Shown here piece by piece: positions 35,571-44,783 of a DNA stretch of 64,000 nt. The translations under genes were made by a program, and so were the position numbers. This stretch comes from Anaeroglomus sp964630775 (GTDB lineage: Bacteria; Planctomycetota; Phycisphaerae; Sedimentisphaerales; Anaerohalosphaeraceae): the NCBI GenBank assembly GCA_964630775.1, contig CAZVYY010000026.1, positions 1 through 64,000 of the forward strand, in the 5' to 3' direction. Position 1 is the first letter of the stretch. Every line of letters starts with the position of its first letter. The notes under the pieces are model-generated. The model saw only the letters and a program-made list of their open reading frames with translations, made no database searches and had not been told where the DNA came from.

Positions 35571-35607
35571 TAAAAGATAGACTTTCTATTGAAATATGCT
35601 TTTAATG
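35568..35607. repeat. 9-bp inverted repeat flanking the lacI start region
   Basis: CATTAAAAG (35568-35576) and CTTTTAATG (35599-35607) are exact inverted copies 22 bp apart. They contain the half-sites CATTAA and TTAATG of the 14-bp palindromic operator seen upstream of 38796 and 55901. They could bind the regulator as split half-sites or form a hairpin in the mRNA leader. Confidence 0.5.
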
Positions 35608-35617
35608 AGGACAGATT

Positions 35618-36658
35618 TTGAATAAACATCAAAACAGGGTTCGGTTAATTGATATTGCACGACATGCAAAATTGTCTGTGAATACGATATCAAAAGTACT
35701 GAATGGAAGGGAAAAACAGGCCGGAATCGCAGCAGATACGGCTAAGCGGGTCAGGAAGATTGCCGAAGAGCTGGGATATGTTCCGGACCAGATGGCCCGG
35801 TGTCTGCGTGCCCAAAATACGGATACAATAGGGGTTTATATTGACAAAATCACCGATCCGGTGCGGGCTGAAACCTTACATACTATTCTTCAGGAACTGT
35901 CGAACCGGGGCTTGTTTCCACTGATTATGCTCGCCGAGGCCGGCTACGAAAAGTGCCGGGAGGCGTTTATCCGAAATCGTATTGAAGGGCTGATCCTGTG
36001 CGGTACAATGAAGGCAATGAACACGGAATTTTTTGATCGTTTGTATGACAATAAAATCAGAACAGTGGTTACCGGATGTTATTTTCACGACCGAGATATT
36101 GATGGTGCATTCAAGGATGTCTCATTTGTCAATGTCAATAACAAGAAGGGGGTTCAACTGCAAATTAATCATTTGCTTGAACAGGGTAGAAAACACATAG
36201 CATTTATCGCCGGCCCCACCTATGATTCGGATATGCATCTTCGCAAGAAGGCTTACATCGAGCTGATTCAAAAATATCACGAGCCTCTCATCGGTAAACT
36301 GGCTCAAGACACATCATATCTTGAGCATGGCTATGGGGCTGTGGATGCACTGCTTGACAGCAGGAAGAAAATAGATGCAATCATTGCCTATGATGATGAA
36401 GTTGCTCTTGGGGCCATTCGGCGTCTTCATGAAAAGGGCTTGAATGTTCCTGCCGATGTTGCAGTCATCGGGTTCGATAATGCTCCTGAAGACGATTTTA
36501 CTATTCCACGGTTAAGCAGCGTCAGTCTGCCCACCCGGGAAATTGGTATAAAAAGCGTGGAGCTGCTGCTGGACCGGCTTGAGAACAAGGCGGAGCCGAA
36601 GACAATTTATGTTGAGCCTGCACTGGTCGAGCGAGAAAGTACACGTCTTGCTGTCTAA
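35618..36658 (+). CDS. LacI-family transcriptional regulator
   Basis: A 346-residue repressor. The N-terminal helix-turn-helix reads RLIDIARHAKLSVNTISKVLNGR, with a hinge helix region DQMARCLRAQNTDTIGV. The periplasmic-binding-like effector domain fills the rest (TIGVYIDKITDP, IAFIAGPTYDSDM, DVAVIGFDNAPE). The start is TTG at 35618; the ATG at 35605 is out of frame. It is the only LacI-type regulator in the window and sits between the two glycan gene blocks. Likely effector: a sugar or its phosphate. Its own promoter contains half-operators. Confidence 0.93.
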   Translation: MNKHQNRVRLIDIARHAKLSVNTISKVLNGREKQAGIAADTAKRVRKIAEELGYVPDQMARCLRAQNTDTIGVYIDKITDPVRAETLHTILQELSNRGLFPLIMLAEAGYEKCREAFIRNRIEGLILCGTMKAMNTEFFDRLYDNKIRTVVTGCYFHDRDIDGAFKDVSFVNVNNKKGVQLQINHLLEQGRKHIAFIAGPTYDSDMHLRKKAYIELIQKYHEPLIGKLAQDTSYLEHGYGAVDALLDSRKKIDAIIAYDDEVALGAIRRLHEKGLNVPADVAVIGFDNAPEDDFTIPRLSSVSLPTREIGIKSVELLLDRLENKAEPKTIYVEPALVERESTRLAV

Positions 36659-36694
36659 CAATCATGGCGGAACACCTGATGAATCGCTCAAGGC

Positions 36695-37660
36695 TCAATC
36701 AGTCTTGTTTTTGTCGTAACCTGTAATGACTGTTTTCAGGTTCAGGTTTCGAATTTGAATGGATGCTTTGGCAAGACCTGTGATTTCCCAGCCGAGATTG
36801 ATGCTGCTGATGTGATAATCGCTTAAATCCCGGGAGCCGGCCAGATAGCCCCGCGCCCAGGACTCGTCCATGCCCTTGAGGAGAATCGGCAGTATATCGG
36901 TATCCACCGTGACCCATTCCCGGTCATGCAGGCTCTTGACTCCGCAGGCCTTCGCGCCGGGAGTATAGATCATTTTTCGGGACGGGTCGGCGGTGTCCTG
37001 AGCAATGTATTCCGGCCAGTCACGATAACGATGGTCATACAGGGGAATGATAAACCACCCGAAATCACCGTAGCCGGGGGACTCTTTGCTGCAATTCCGG
37101 ATTGTGAGGACAAAAGGCACCTGGGCGGTATGACTGCTGGGTCTGTAGCCTTCACCCATATTGCATTCTGCTTCAATCAGTTTTGCCTCAATGTGAAACC
37201 TAAGGCTTTTCAATTCCGCCATGGAAGGGCAGTTTGCGATGGCCTGTTCAACCAGCAGATGAGGCCAGGGCTGCCCATCCTGTCTGAATTTGCCCTCGAA
37301 TTCAGGCCGTGAATCCACCATTAATACCAAATCCGAAAGGTCTTTTCCGGGCGGACAAATCGTGATGCTTTTGGCTTCGTTTGAAAACCGTCTGGCTCCC
37401 GCGTCCAGTTCCTCAACCTCCGCCTTGCTGATGGTGTATCGACTGTGCCACTGCACCAGATCCCATACCGGTTCAGTGTGTTTATTCCGGTTCAAATACC
37501 CTTCGACAACACGCACACCATGCTGGGGAGCAATTACGCGGAAGCCCTGTGTGAAGTGCGTGTCTTGAATCAGTTCCGTTGCGATGTCGTTGCTGTCCGA
37601 GACAGCATAAACGGCTGAGCCGCAAACCAGCAGCAATACAATCCCAATTTTATCTGTCAT
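36695..37660 (-). CDS. Secreted hypothetical protein
   Basis: A 321-residue protein with a signal peptide (IGIVLLLVCGSAVYA) and no domain I recognise. The start at 37660 was chosen because AGGAAA precedes it at four bases and the signal peptide begins there; an ATG at 37753 would add 31 residues that do not fit a signal. The mature part is rich in aromatic residues (FGWFIIPLYDHRYRDWPEY) and ends with beta-like strands that resemble a secreted binding or enzyme domain. It follows the UroD-like small gene by 31 bp on the minus strand, probably in one transcript. Confidence 0.7.
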   Translation of the reverse strand: MTDKIGIVLLLVCGSAVYAVSDSNDIATELIQDTHFTQGFRVIAPQHGVRVVEGYLNRNKHTEPVWDLVQWHSRYTISKAEVEELDAGARRFSNEAKSITICPPGKDLSDLVLMVDSRPEFEGKFRQDGQPWPHLLVEQAIANCPSMAELKSLRFHIEAKLIEAECNMGEGYRPSSHTAQVPFVLTIRNCSKESPGYGDFGWFIIPLYDHRYRDWPEYIAQDTADPSRKMIYTPGAKACGVKSLHDREWVTVDTDILPILLKGMDESWARGYLAGSRDLSDYHISSINLGWEITGLAKASIQIRNLNLKTVITGYDKNKTD

Positions 37661-37691
37661 TATTTTTCCTGTCGATTGGGCCGCCTGTGTT

Positions 37692-37994
37692 TCAAAGAAC
37701 CGCAGCACACAAAGCCCGAAGATTTTTGATGGGCGTACCCGGCGGGACCTCACACCCCGGCATCAGGATAAACCGCGATCCGCCTTTCTGCAAACAATCC
37801 TGGGCGGCTTCAGTGACCTGTTGCGGTGTCCCTTGCAGCAGGATTCCGGACGGATTGATATTGCCGCACAGAACGACATCGGGTCCGGCTTTCTGCCTGG
37901 CCTCATCCAGCGGAACCATCCAGTCCACATCAATGATGTCTGCGCCGGTGCGAAACATAAACGGAAGAATAGAATACGCTTCGACGATGACCAT
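37692..37994 (-). CDS. C-terminal uroporphyrinogen decarboxylase-like fragment
   Basis: A 100-residue protein matching only the last third of UroD/MtaA-type proteins: ADIIDVDWMVPLDEARQKAG, VVLCGNINPSGILLQGTP and the end GCEVPPGTPIKNL. The rest of the barrel is missing. It is not simple decay: the ATG has a perfect AAGGAGG six bases before it, and a promoter lies about 55-80 bp upstream. It may be a truncated gene that is still expressed, or a small protein derived from UroD. The full-length family acts on tetrapyrroles or methyl groups of corrinoids. Confidence 0.6.
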   Translation of the reverse strand: MVIVEAYSILPFMFRTGADIIDVDWMVPLDEARQKAGPDVVLCGNINPSGILLQGTPQQVTEAAQDCLQKGGSRFILMPGCEVPPGTPIKNLRALCAAVL

Positions 37995-38048
37995 GGGATA
38001 CCTCCTTAAATCAACTTCTTTGCCTGCAATTGCGAATTCATTAACCTG

Positions 38049-38076
38049 ATTATAGCCTAAAACAGGATAGAGTCAC
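38049..38076 (-). promoter_or_regulatory. Predicted promoter of the UroD-like/secreted protein pair
   Basis: Minus strand GTGACT (38076-38071), 16 bp, consensus TATAAT (38054-38049). It sits about 42 bp upstream of the AAGGAGG of the UroD-like gene. Confidence 0.5.
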
Positions 38077-38320
38077 TTTGTATTTCGATTCCCGTTCGTC
38101 TTTTCTGCTGCAGCCGACAAAAAAGCAATGTCGATGGATGTGATTTTTACGGGATGGTTAAAATCAAAATCAAGATGCCCTGTTGGAGCAAAATTGCCGT
38201 GATATTTATAACTATATATACAGCAATGTTTTATGTTGTCACCAGGGGGGGTAACAGGCTGCCTGATGGAGTTAAAGTTTTTCCTGCAAACTAAAATTCA
38301 TAGAAAAACAGGTAATTTGC
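38077..38320. other. Intergenic, no gene seen
   Basis: AT-rich spacer between divergent promoters. It contains a G run (about 38247) but no open frame with a ribosome-binding site and no RNA gene that I can recognise. Confidence 0.6.
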
Positions 38321-38365
38321 TTGACAGGTCAGACGATAATAAATATATTAACATTAACGTTAATG
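38321..38365 (+). promoter_or_regulatory. Near-consensus promoter with 14-bp palindromic operator
   Basis: TTGACA (38321-38326), 17 bp, TATATT (38344-38349), then the perfect palindrome CATTAACGTTAATG at 38352-38365, two bases after the -10. A central CG and full symmetry are typical of LacI-family operators. A repressor bound here would block transcription start. The same 14 bases occur at 55746-55759 in the same position. Confidence 0.8.
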
Positions 38366-38795
38366 GTGTTCAAAATCGTTCGTGAGTGAAAATGATGCTG
38401 CCACAGACAGGATCGCAAATGGCTTCTCTGCGGAAGATTTGGGTTAAGATGCAGCGGTTTTTGCAGCATCGACCAAGCGGCTGTATTCGGCATGTCTATG
38501 GTGCTTTATCAGCTTTATTGAACTCAGGCAGTACTATCCTAATGCGATACAAGATGCTAAGAAATGCCTTGTATGTTCTGTGGCCGGGGGACAATTCCTG
38601 AACATATTGCATCTTCGCGATTTCGGTTTATGTCCAGGCGACATGACTGGATGTCAAAACAATATCGGAATTGTGTGTTTCCTGGCCATTGTGATTGAAT
38701 CAGGAGGCAAGCGAAGGTCTTTCGAGTTGGTGCAATGCATGTAATCCTTTTTGGCGGAGTGGGTTAGAAAGTTTACTTTAAACAGGAGAATTAAA
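38366..38795 (+). other. Long untranslated leader before the LamG/dockerin gene
   Basis: About 430 bases separate the operator from the next start codon. A 71-codon frame from GTG 38386 is open but has no ribosome-binding site and no recognisable product. The leader may contain an RNA element or simply be a spacer. Confidence 0.4.
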
Positions 38796-40697
38796 ATGAA
38801 CAAGCGAACACGATTAGCAGGTTTGGTATTGGCATGGGGGATGATGGCGGGGGTGGTATTGGCGGATCCCAATGAGCTTCTTACCGGGGTGTCGGTTTAT
38901 AATTGTTCAGGTTACTATGGGACATACGTCCCCATGGGGTGTATCAATGGGAATGGCCTTAATATCAATGGTCCGGATACGCACACCAACACATTGAATG
39001 ATAATGCTTCGTGGTATGATGGATTATCAGGTCCCATGTGGATTACTTTCGATCTGGGCGGAGAAGGCACGCTGCAGCAATTGAAAATCTGGAACGCCAA
39101 TTTTGCCGTCGGCAGCCCTGTTTATATGTGGAGATATGCACAGGTACTGGTGTCTTTGACCGATCCGGAATTTTCCGATCCGAATTACTTCCAGAATCTG
39201 GGGCAAATCGAGATTCCGATGGCTCCCATGACGACGACCGATTCTTTTGGAAAGGCATTTAGCATCAGCCACACCGGAACAATTCGTTATGTCAAGCTGG
39301 TTCTTAAAGAAAAGTGGGTTGGAGGCAATACCGACGGAGGCCTGGCGGAAGTTCAATTCCGCGGGGATATCAAGCGCGATGCGCCCGTGCTGGCGCCGGA
39401 AATCTCAACTGCTGCGCTTCTCAATTATTCAGGACATTATGCCGGCTATCAGCCTTCATTTTGCTTGAACGGAGCCGGCCTTAATATCAATGGCGTTCAG
39501 GATACACATTCCTGCACACCGGCTGACGGTACCGCATGGTTTGAGAACGCAACGTCTTCATGGATTACCGTCGATCTGGGCGGGGTGGGCACACTGAGTC
39601 AGCTTAAGATATGGAATCTCAATCTTTACCCGGGAATACCGTTCTATTATCAATGGCGATATGCGCGTGTTCTGGTGTCTTTGACAAATCCGGCTTTTGA
39701 TAATCCTGCGCAGTATCAAGATCTTGGCATCATCGAGATTCCGCTGGCTCCCATGACAAGTACGGACCCCTTTGGTACGGTGTTTCCCATCACGCATACA
39801 GGCGATATCCGTTATGTAAAACTCATTTCCCTGGAGTCCTGGGGCGGCCCGGGTGCACCCGCGGGTCGGGGTCTGTCGGAAATCCAGTTTTACGGAACCG
39901 TCGAACCGATTCCGGTGCCGCTGACCCTGGTTGGCTACTGGCCGCTGGACGGCAATGCCGAGGATGCCAGCGGTAACGGCAATCACGGCACGACCGTCGG
40001 CGGGATTACCTGGGTGGATGGTCAGCATGGCCGGTGTGCCCAGTTCAACGGCACGGATACGGGTATCGATATTGCCAACCCGGAAAATTTCGACTTTACC
40101 GACGAAATATCCCTGTCGTTCTGGGTCAATCAGGAAGCGGCCCAGTCATCGTATGCCATGGTGCTTAACAAGATGTCCTGTTCTTTTGCCTCGCTGGAGG
40201 GCTGGATGATCTTTACGGGTCAGGACGGCTGGACGTCGAACGGCATGAATAACTGGTTTAAATCCACCATTGATAGCTATGGCGTTCGAACCACTCCGAC
40301 CTGTGTTGATGGGTGGCATCATGTCGCTGTAACGGTCAAGGGAACTGTCCTGAAGGTGTATTTCGACGGATTCCTGCACGAGGGGTGGGGGTATGATCTG
40401 CCCGGCCCCATGAAGGGTGCGGCGGGGTATCCGCTGGCCTTTGGCCATAAATCCAATCCGGCCGGTGATTTGGGATCCTTCTGGAAGGGCAAGCTCGACG
40501 AGGTTCGTTTCTACCACGGCACGCTGAGCCTTGAAGACGTCAAGGCTCTCTATCAGCAGGGCGGCGGCGTCCTCTGTGCGACCGAGCCGATTGCCGAAGA
40601 CATCAATAAAGACTGCCATGTGGATTTAAGTGATTTTGCCATGATCGCGGCCCATTGGCTGGAATGCTATTCCTATAACAATTACGGCTGCGAATAA
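38796..40697 (+). CDS. Secreted LamG protein with two discoidin-like repeats and dockerin-like tail
   Basis: A 633-residue protein. Signal peptide (about 1-23); two tandem, clearly related discoidin-like units (about 30-190 and 200-370), each with LNING, ITxDLGGxGTLxQLKIWN and YVKL; then a LamG domain (about 380-590, ending LDEVRFYHGTLS). The C-terminus EDINKDCHVDLSDFAMIAAHW is a dockerin-like calcium repeat of the kind frequent in Phycisphaerae. CAGGAG precedes the ATG. No catalytic motif is seen, so it is likely a sugar-binding surface protein. It is the first gene after the LacI-type operator. Confidence 0.85.
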   Translation: MNKRTRLAGLVLAWGMMAGVVLADPNELLTGVSVYNCSGYYGTYVPMGCINGNGLNINGPDTHTNTLNDNASWYDGLSGPMWITFDLGGEGTLQQLKIWNANFAVGSPVYMWRYAQVLVSLTDPEFSDPNYFQNLGQIEIPMAPMTTTDSFGKAFSISHTGTIRYVKLVLKEKWVGGNTDGGLAEVQFRGDIKRDAPVLAPEISTAALLNYSGHYAGYQPSFCLNGAGLNINGVQDTHSCTPADGTAWFENATSSWITVDLGGVGTLSQLKIWNLNLYPGIPFYYQWRYARVLVSLTNPAFDNPAQYQDLGIIEIPLAPMTSTDPFGTVFPITHTGDIRYVKLISLESWGGPGAPAGRGLSEIQFYGTVEPIPVPLTLVGYWPLDGNAEDASGNGNHGTTVGGITWVDGQHGRCAQFNGTDTGIDIANPENFDFTDEISLSFWVNQEAAQSSYAMVLNKMSCSFASLEGWMIFTGQDGWTSNGMNNWFKSTIDSYGVRTTPTCVDGWHHVAVTVKGTVLKVYFDGFLHEGWGYDLPGPMKGAAGYPLAFGHKSNPAGDLGSFWKGKLDEVRFYHGTLSLEDVKALYQQGGGVLCATEPIAEDINKDCHVDLSDFAMIAAHWLECYSYNNYGCE

Positions 40698-40726
40698 GCG
40701 AAAGCAGGGTATGCACATACTATATG

Positions 40727-40754
40727 CGGCGGCAGAGCTTGATGACTGCCGCCG
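40727..40754 (+). terminator. Hairpin, possible weak terminator
   Basis: A 9-bp stem CGGCGGCAG/CTGCCGCCG with a 10-base loop, followed by only TATCTTT. It could attenuate transcription between the LamG gene and the pseudopilin rather than stop it. Confidence 0.45.
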
Positions 40755-40809
40755 TATCTTTAAGATCCAATTCATGTCCATATACCAGGCATGAGAAGGT
40801 GATTTTGGT

Positions 40810-41682
40810 ATGAACAGGGAAAAAACACGGAACATAAACGGATTTACGATGATTGAGCTTCTGGTGGTCATCGCGGTGATTGCACTGCTGCTGGCGATTG
40901 TTGTGCCGGTACTGAGAAAGGTGAAGGCTCAGGCCAGGAAGGCGGTCTGTTCCTCTCAGCTTCATCAGTGGGGTGTAGCGCTGATTGCCTATGGCGGGGA
41001 TCATAACAGCCGACTGCCTAAAACGCCCGGCACCAGCATCGGGCAGTTATGGCCGAGCATGGTGGTGGTGGACAGCGAAAATGCTTATATTAAGCCCTAT
41101 TATGCCCCGGGGGATTTCAGCCTCTATTCCATCGGCAGTTATGTGGCGGGGTATGACAAAGACACCACAACTCCTTCCCACAGCGTCTATTTCTGCCCCG
41201 AGGCCTCGGGAGTCTATCGCGAGATGCTGATTCAGGCCTATGTTCCCAAGGGGTATTTTCACGCGACATACAACTATTTCGGACAGGTCAAAAGCTGGGC
41301 ACACCTGACGCCCACGCCCAAGACTGTGGTTCGTGATCTGGCTGATAACCTTCATAGTACCGGCAGAAAACTGATGATGGCGGATCACTTTATTAAAGTA
41401 TCCTACTCGGCGACCGCCCCTATGGTGCCGGGTGCGTGGGCTTATAATCACGGACTCAAAGGGCCTTCCTATCTGGCGGACCTGGGCAGCCGGGTTCAGT
41501 ACGATACGGCGCTGCTGGAACCGCCGGCGATTGCGGGAACCAATAATCTGTTTACGGATGGCTCCGTGGATTGGAAAGACAGGGGGGATTTCAACCTCGA
41601 TCAAATACGCGGTCTGAGTGATGATAACGGCAGAATCGGCTGGATATCGAGCGGAAACAAGTGGTTGATGACCACCTACTAA
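40810..41682 (+). CDS. Type II secretion pseudopilin-like protein (N-terminal methylation)
   Basis: A 290-residue protein with the prepilin leader and methylation motif NGFTMIELLVVIAVIALLLAIVVPVL, cut before Phe in the type IV pilin manner. The globular part ends with NLFTDGSVDWK, which fits the H-X9-DG-type C-terminal motif of pseudopilins common in Planctomycetota. The cellular role (secretion apparatus or surface fibre) is unknown. It lies in the same direction behind the LamG gene and before the large glycosidase-like genes. Confidence 0.85.
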   Translation: MNREKTRNINGFTMIELLVVIAVIALLLAIVVPVLRKVKAQARKAVCSSQLHQWGVALIAYGGDHNSRLPKTPGTSIGQLWPSMVVVDSENAYIKPYYAPGDFSLYSIGSYVAGYDKDTTTPSHSVYFCPEASGVYREMLIQAYVPKGYFHATYNYFGQVKSWAHLTPTPKTVVRDLADNLHSTGRKLMMADHFIKVSYSATAPMVPGAWAYNHGLKGPSYLADLGSRVQYDTALLEPPAIAGTNNLFTDGSVDWKDRGDFNLDQIRGLSDDNGRIGWISSGNKWLMTTY

Positions 41683-41821
41683 AACACGGTATTATTTTGT
41701 ACTGGCTGATGGACTGGGGTTGAGTACGGCTGTTGCGTATTGCCGATTTGTGTGGTAAATTATTACGACGATTCTATTTTTCGTCGGTTGGGTCAGAGCA
41801 TCTGGTGGTTTGGAGAGATTC

Positions 41822-44740
41822 ATGAATTCATGTGCTAAACTGTGTATCGTTCTTTGCCTGTCGGTTTATGCATGGGGCGAAGAAAACAGGGTCCCCCGCC
41901 CGGATCAGCTGACGCTGTCCGGGCAGGCTGGAGTCCAAATCGGCAACTCGGATTTTGCCCTGGACCTGATTCAGGATACGGGTGGAATTCATGAAATTGT
42001 CACACTGGATAATCATCGCACTATCACCAGTGTTCCATGGATGCTGCAGATTGATGGAAAAACCGTGACGCCGGAACAAGATTCCATCCACATCCTTGAC
42101 CGCGATACAAAGAAACAGGTATCCCCGATTATTGTCAAAGGGACAAATGCCCTGTTTGACTGGACGCTCAAATACAGTATTGAAGTGTCCTCGTGTGTAA
42201 CCAAGACGCTGACGCTGAAAGCTCACAGACCGATCCATCTTGATTCCGTATCCTTGTGGAATGCCGCCTCCGAAGTGGAACCGGTGGTGGCGAGCACATC
42301 CTTGCTGGATATTTGTGCCTTCTATCGGGGTCAGGATGCCGGATGTTTCGTGTCTTTGGACTTTCCCTATTCAAAAATAAAAACGAATGATGGTATCTGG
42401 AGCGTAACCTATCCTCCCCAGGATGACCTGGCTGTCGGCAGGGAATATGCCTGTCATGCTCTGACCATTGGACGTACACAGCTTGCCAAAAATGTCCGAT
42501 ATGGATTCGATGACGGCGAAGTCGAGGCGATGGATCATTATGTTCAAACGCGAGTCAAACCTCGCTTTAATCGCCCGATGACCGCCACGGCAGGCATTAA
42601 TAATCGCTATACCCAGGTCGCGGATGGCGAAGTGTTTTATACAATGAAGGACAATCCTACGCTTAGCTGGCATACGGATTGGCTGGAAAAAGACATTGAG
42701 CTGATGTCGAAGGTAGGGCTTGAGCATTATCAGGTTTGGCCCGGTCCATTTGATGCGACGCTGGAAGATCCGGACCCGGCGTATGTAAAAAAGTTTGTAA
42801 AGTATGCAAACCGTCTGGGCGTACGCGTAGGCGACTATTCCGCCACGGAACAGTTGTTCTGTGACCATTACAACTTTTATAACAATCACCACGCCCAATT
42901 CGGGATTACTCCCGAGGAGTGCCATTTCGGCAACAAGAAATTTGTGGACCTTTATATTGCCCGGACAACCGAATACTGCAAAAAGTACGGTTTTGAAATC
43001 CACTGTCTGGACTTTCTGAAAATCTGGAAGCGGGCCGAAGGAACGGCGGACGAAGAGCTGGTTTACGCACAGGTCAGGGGTTTAACCCAGGTGCTTGAGG
43101 CCATCAACAGCGTTTCAGAGAATATGATGACCTGGTCGAATTCCGGGGTATGGGCTGAATTGCTGCCGAAAATCGCCTGGTACAATCACAATTTATACCT
43201 GACGGACCCCTACATGGATAAGCCGTGGCACGGCCTGAATATGACTCGCCTTCTGGATGATGTCCGACGTGAGCAGATGGTTACGCTTCATTATTCTCGA
43301 TTTATCCCATACAGATATCTCTCGAATGTTCAGTATTTTTTCTGCCAGAATTCCATCGTGCCTGACACGGCCAATTATCAATTCGGAGCGTTGTCAACAC
43401 TTGCGGTAGTTCCAAATCTGGGATTCGGCGAACTTCGATTTTGGCTGGAAACGCTGCCGGATTCCAGGCAGCAGAGCATTATTGACTTTTACAGGAAATG
43501 GCTGGGGTTAATCAAAGACAACTATGACCTCTGGACGACGACGTATAACGCCGGCGACAAACCCGGCATCGGCGGCGCAGAGATATACTCCCATGCTCGT
43601 GATGACCACGGCTATATCTTTCTGGTAAATCCAAATTACTGGAGCAGAAAGGTGGCTGTACCGCTCAACGAACAGCTTGGCTTCAAGGGCAATCAGCCGT
43701 GTGAAATCAGGCAGCTTTATCCCGATGAGAAATGGTGCCTGACAAATGTCGGACCTGTGGTCAGTCTGGGTCAGCAGCTTCAATTCACTGTGCCGGCCCG
43801 GCAGGTTATTGTATTGCATGTTCAGCCGGCATCTCAAACGCTGCGTTCTCCCAAAGTGTATGGGATTCCTGCGGTTATTGAATCGACAAAGAAGGGGTAT
43901 CGACTCAAAACAACCGGGCCGCAGGGCACAACGCAGCGATTTGTCGTCCATTTTCCTCAGGAAATTAACGTTGAAAACGTTGTTGCCGAAGTATGTCCGG
44001 ATATCCCAAGGCAACGGCAGCGTTCCTGGAAGCCGACACCGTTCAAGGTTGTATCCAGAGGGCAGCAGTCTATTTTATACGAAATCACATTTCGTCGTCA
44101 AATCGCCCCAAAGGAATTATCGGCATGGAAAGTCCTGGCAGGGGATCTAAAAACCGGTGTGGATGCGGGCTGGCCTGCTGGTTTGACGGCAGGTGATTCC
44201 TATGACTTCCCGCTATTCAATGAAGCCGCTGGGATTCGTTATCCGATGTGGCCCGGGGCGGCCGATTTGCAGGGATTGGGCACACTCGCCAATTTCTGCG
44301 GCGGCTATATTGAAAATTCATTCTCAGAGGATCAGGAAACCTATATTGATATCACCACTTCCTCGGACAGCACGATAGCAGATTTGCAGGAACAAATACA
44401 GTATAATGCGGATGTTCCTGCCGGTCGCCCGTTGCCGAATATTGCACACGAGGGTACAAGAACCTGGTGGCTGCAGAATGAGTTTGATATGCCGTTTATG
44501 TATGGATATGGTTGCGAACCTCCTTTTCAGGAACACATGTTCATAGCGCTGCCATTTATCAATAATGCCAGAATAAAGACCATTCAGGCATGGATTAATG
44601 GCAGGCCCGCCTCTGTACAGGAGTACAAATATCCCCGCAACCGGGGCCTCGGCTGCTATTATATTGATCTTGTTGGATCGTCAGCAACAGCGGGAAACAA
44701 CCGGGTTGTTCTGTATTTTGAGTCAATTGAATCGAAATAG
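41822..44740 (+). CDS. Large secreted glycosidase-like protein, family unknown
   Basis: A 972-residue protein with a signal peptide (CIVLCLSVYAWG). A beta-sandwich N-terminal part is followed by a central TIM-barrel-like region (about 275-560) that resembles the GH27/GH36 alpha-galactosidase clan: WLEKDIELMSKVGLEHYQVWPG, RLGVRVGDYSATEQ, IHCLDFLKIWK. The aspartate in CLDFLK is a candidate nucleophile. A C-terminal beta region follows. No exact family can be named without a search. GGAGAG lies before the ATG. The next gene follows within 45 bp. Confidence 0.6.
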   Translation: MNSCAKLCIVLCLSVYAWGEENRVPRPDQLTLSGQAGVQIGNSDFALDLIQDTGGIHEIVTLDNHRTITSVPWMLQIDGKTVTPEQDSIHILDRDTKKQVSPIIVKGTNALFDWTLKYSIEVSSCVTKTLTLKAHRPIHLDSVSLWNAASEVEPVVASTSLLDICAFYRGQDAGCFVSLDFPYSKIKTNDGIWSVTYPPQDDLAVGREYACHALTIGRTQLAKNVRYGFDDGEVEAMDHYVQTRVKPRFNRPMTATAGINNRYTQVADGEVFYTMKDNPTLSWHTDWLEKDIELMSKVGLEHYQVWPGPFDATLEDPDPAYVKKFVKYANRLGVRVGDYSATEQLFCDHYNFYNNHHAQFGITPEECHFGNKKFVDLYIARTTEYCKKYGFEIHCLDFLKIWKRAEGTADEELVYAQVRGLTQVLEAINSVSENMMTWSNSGVWAELLPKIAWYNHNLYLTDPYMDKPWHGLNMTRLLDDVRREQMVTLHYSRFIPYRYLSNVQYFFCQNSIVPDTANYQFGALSTLAVVPNLGFGELRFWLETLPDSRQQSIIDFYRKWLGLIKDNYDLWTTTYNAGDKPGIGGAEIYSHARDDHGYIFLVNPNYWSRKVAVPLNEQLGFKGNQPCEIRQLYPDEKWCLTNVGPVVSLGQQLQFTVPARQVIVLHVQPASQTLRSPKVYGIPAVIESTKKGYRLKTTGPQGTTQRFVVHFPQEINVENVVAEVCPDIPRQRQRSWKPTPFKVVSRGQQSILYEITFRRQIAPKELSAWKVLAGDLKTGVDAGWPAGLTAGDSYDFPLFNEAAGIRYPMWPGAADLQGLGTLANFCGGYIENSFSEDQETYIDITTSSDSTIADLQEQIQYNADVPAGRPLPNIAHEGTRTWWLQNEFDMPFMYGYGCEPPFQEHMFIALPFINNARIKTIQAWINGRPASVQEYKYPRNRGLGCYYIDLVGSSATAGNNRVVLYFESIESK

Positions 44741-44783
44741 CAGCTTTGCCTGTGAACCGTGAGGGTGCCCGGGAACCGAAGGA

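Noticed and set aside
38386..38601. 71-codon frame in the leader as a real gene
   Set aside because: GTG start without ribosome-binding site and a translation with no recognisable features.
41766..41786. Inverted repeat CGACGA/TCGTCG as an operator
   Set aside because: Short, not repeated elsewhere, and not placed on a convincing promoter.
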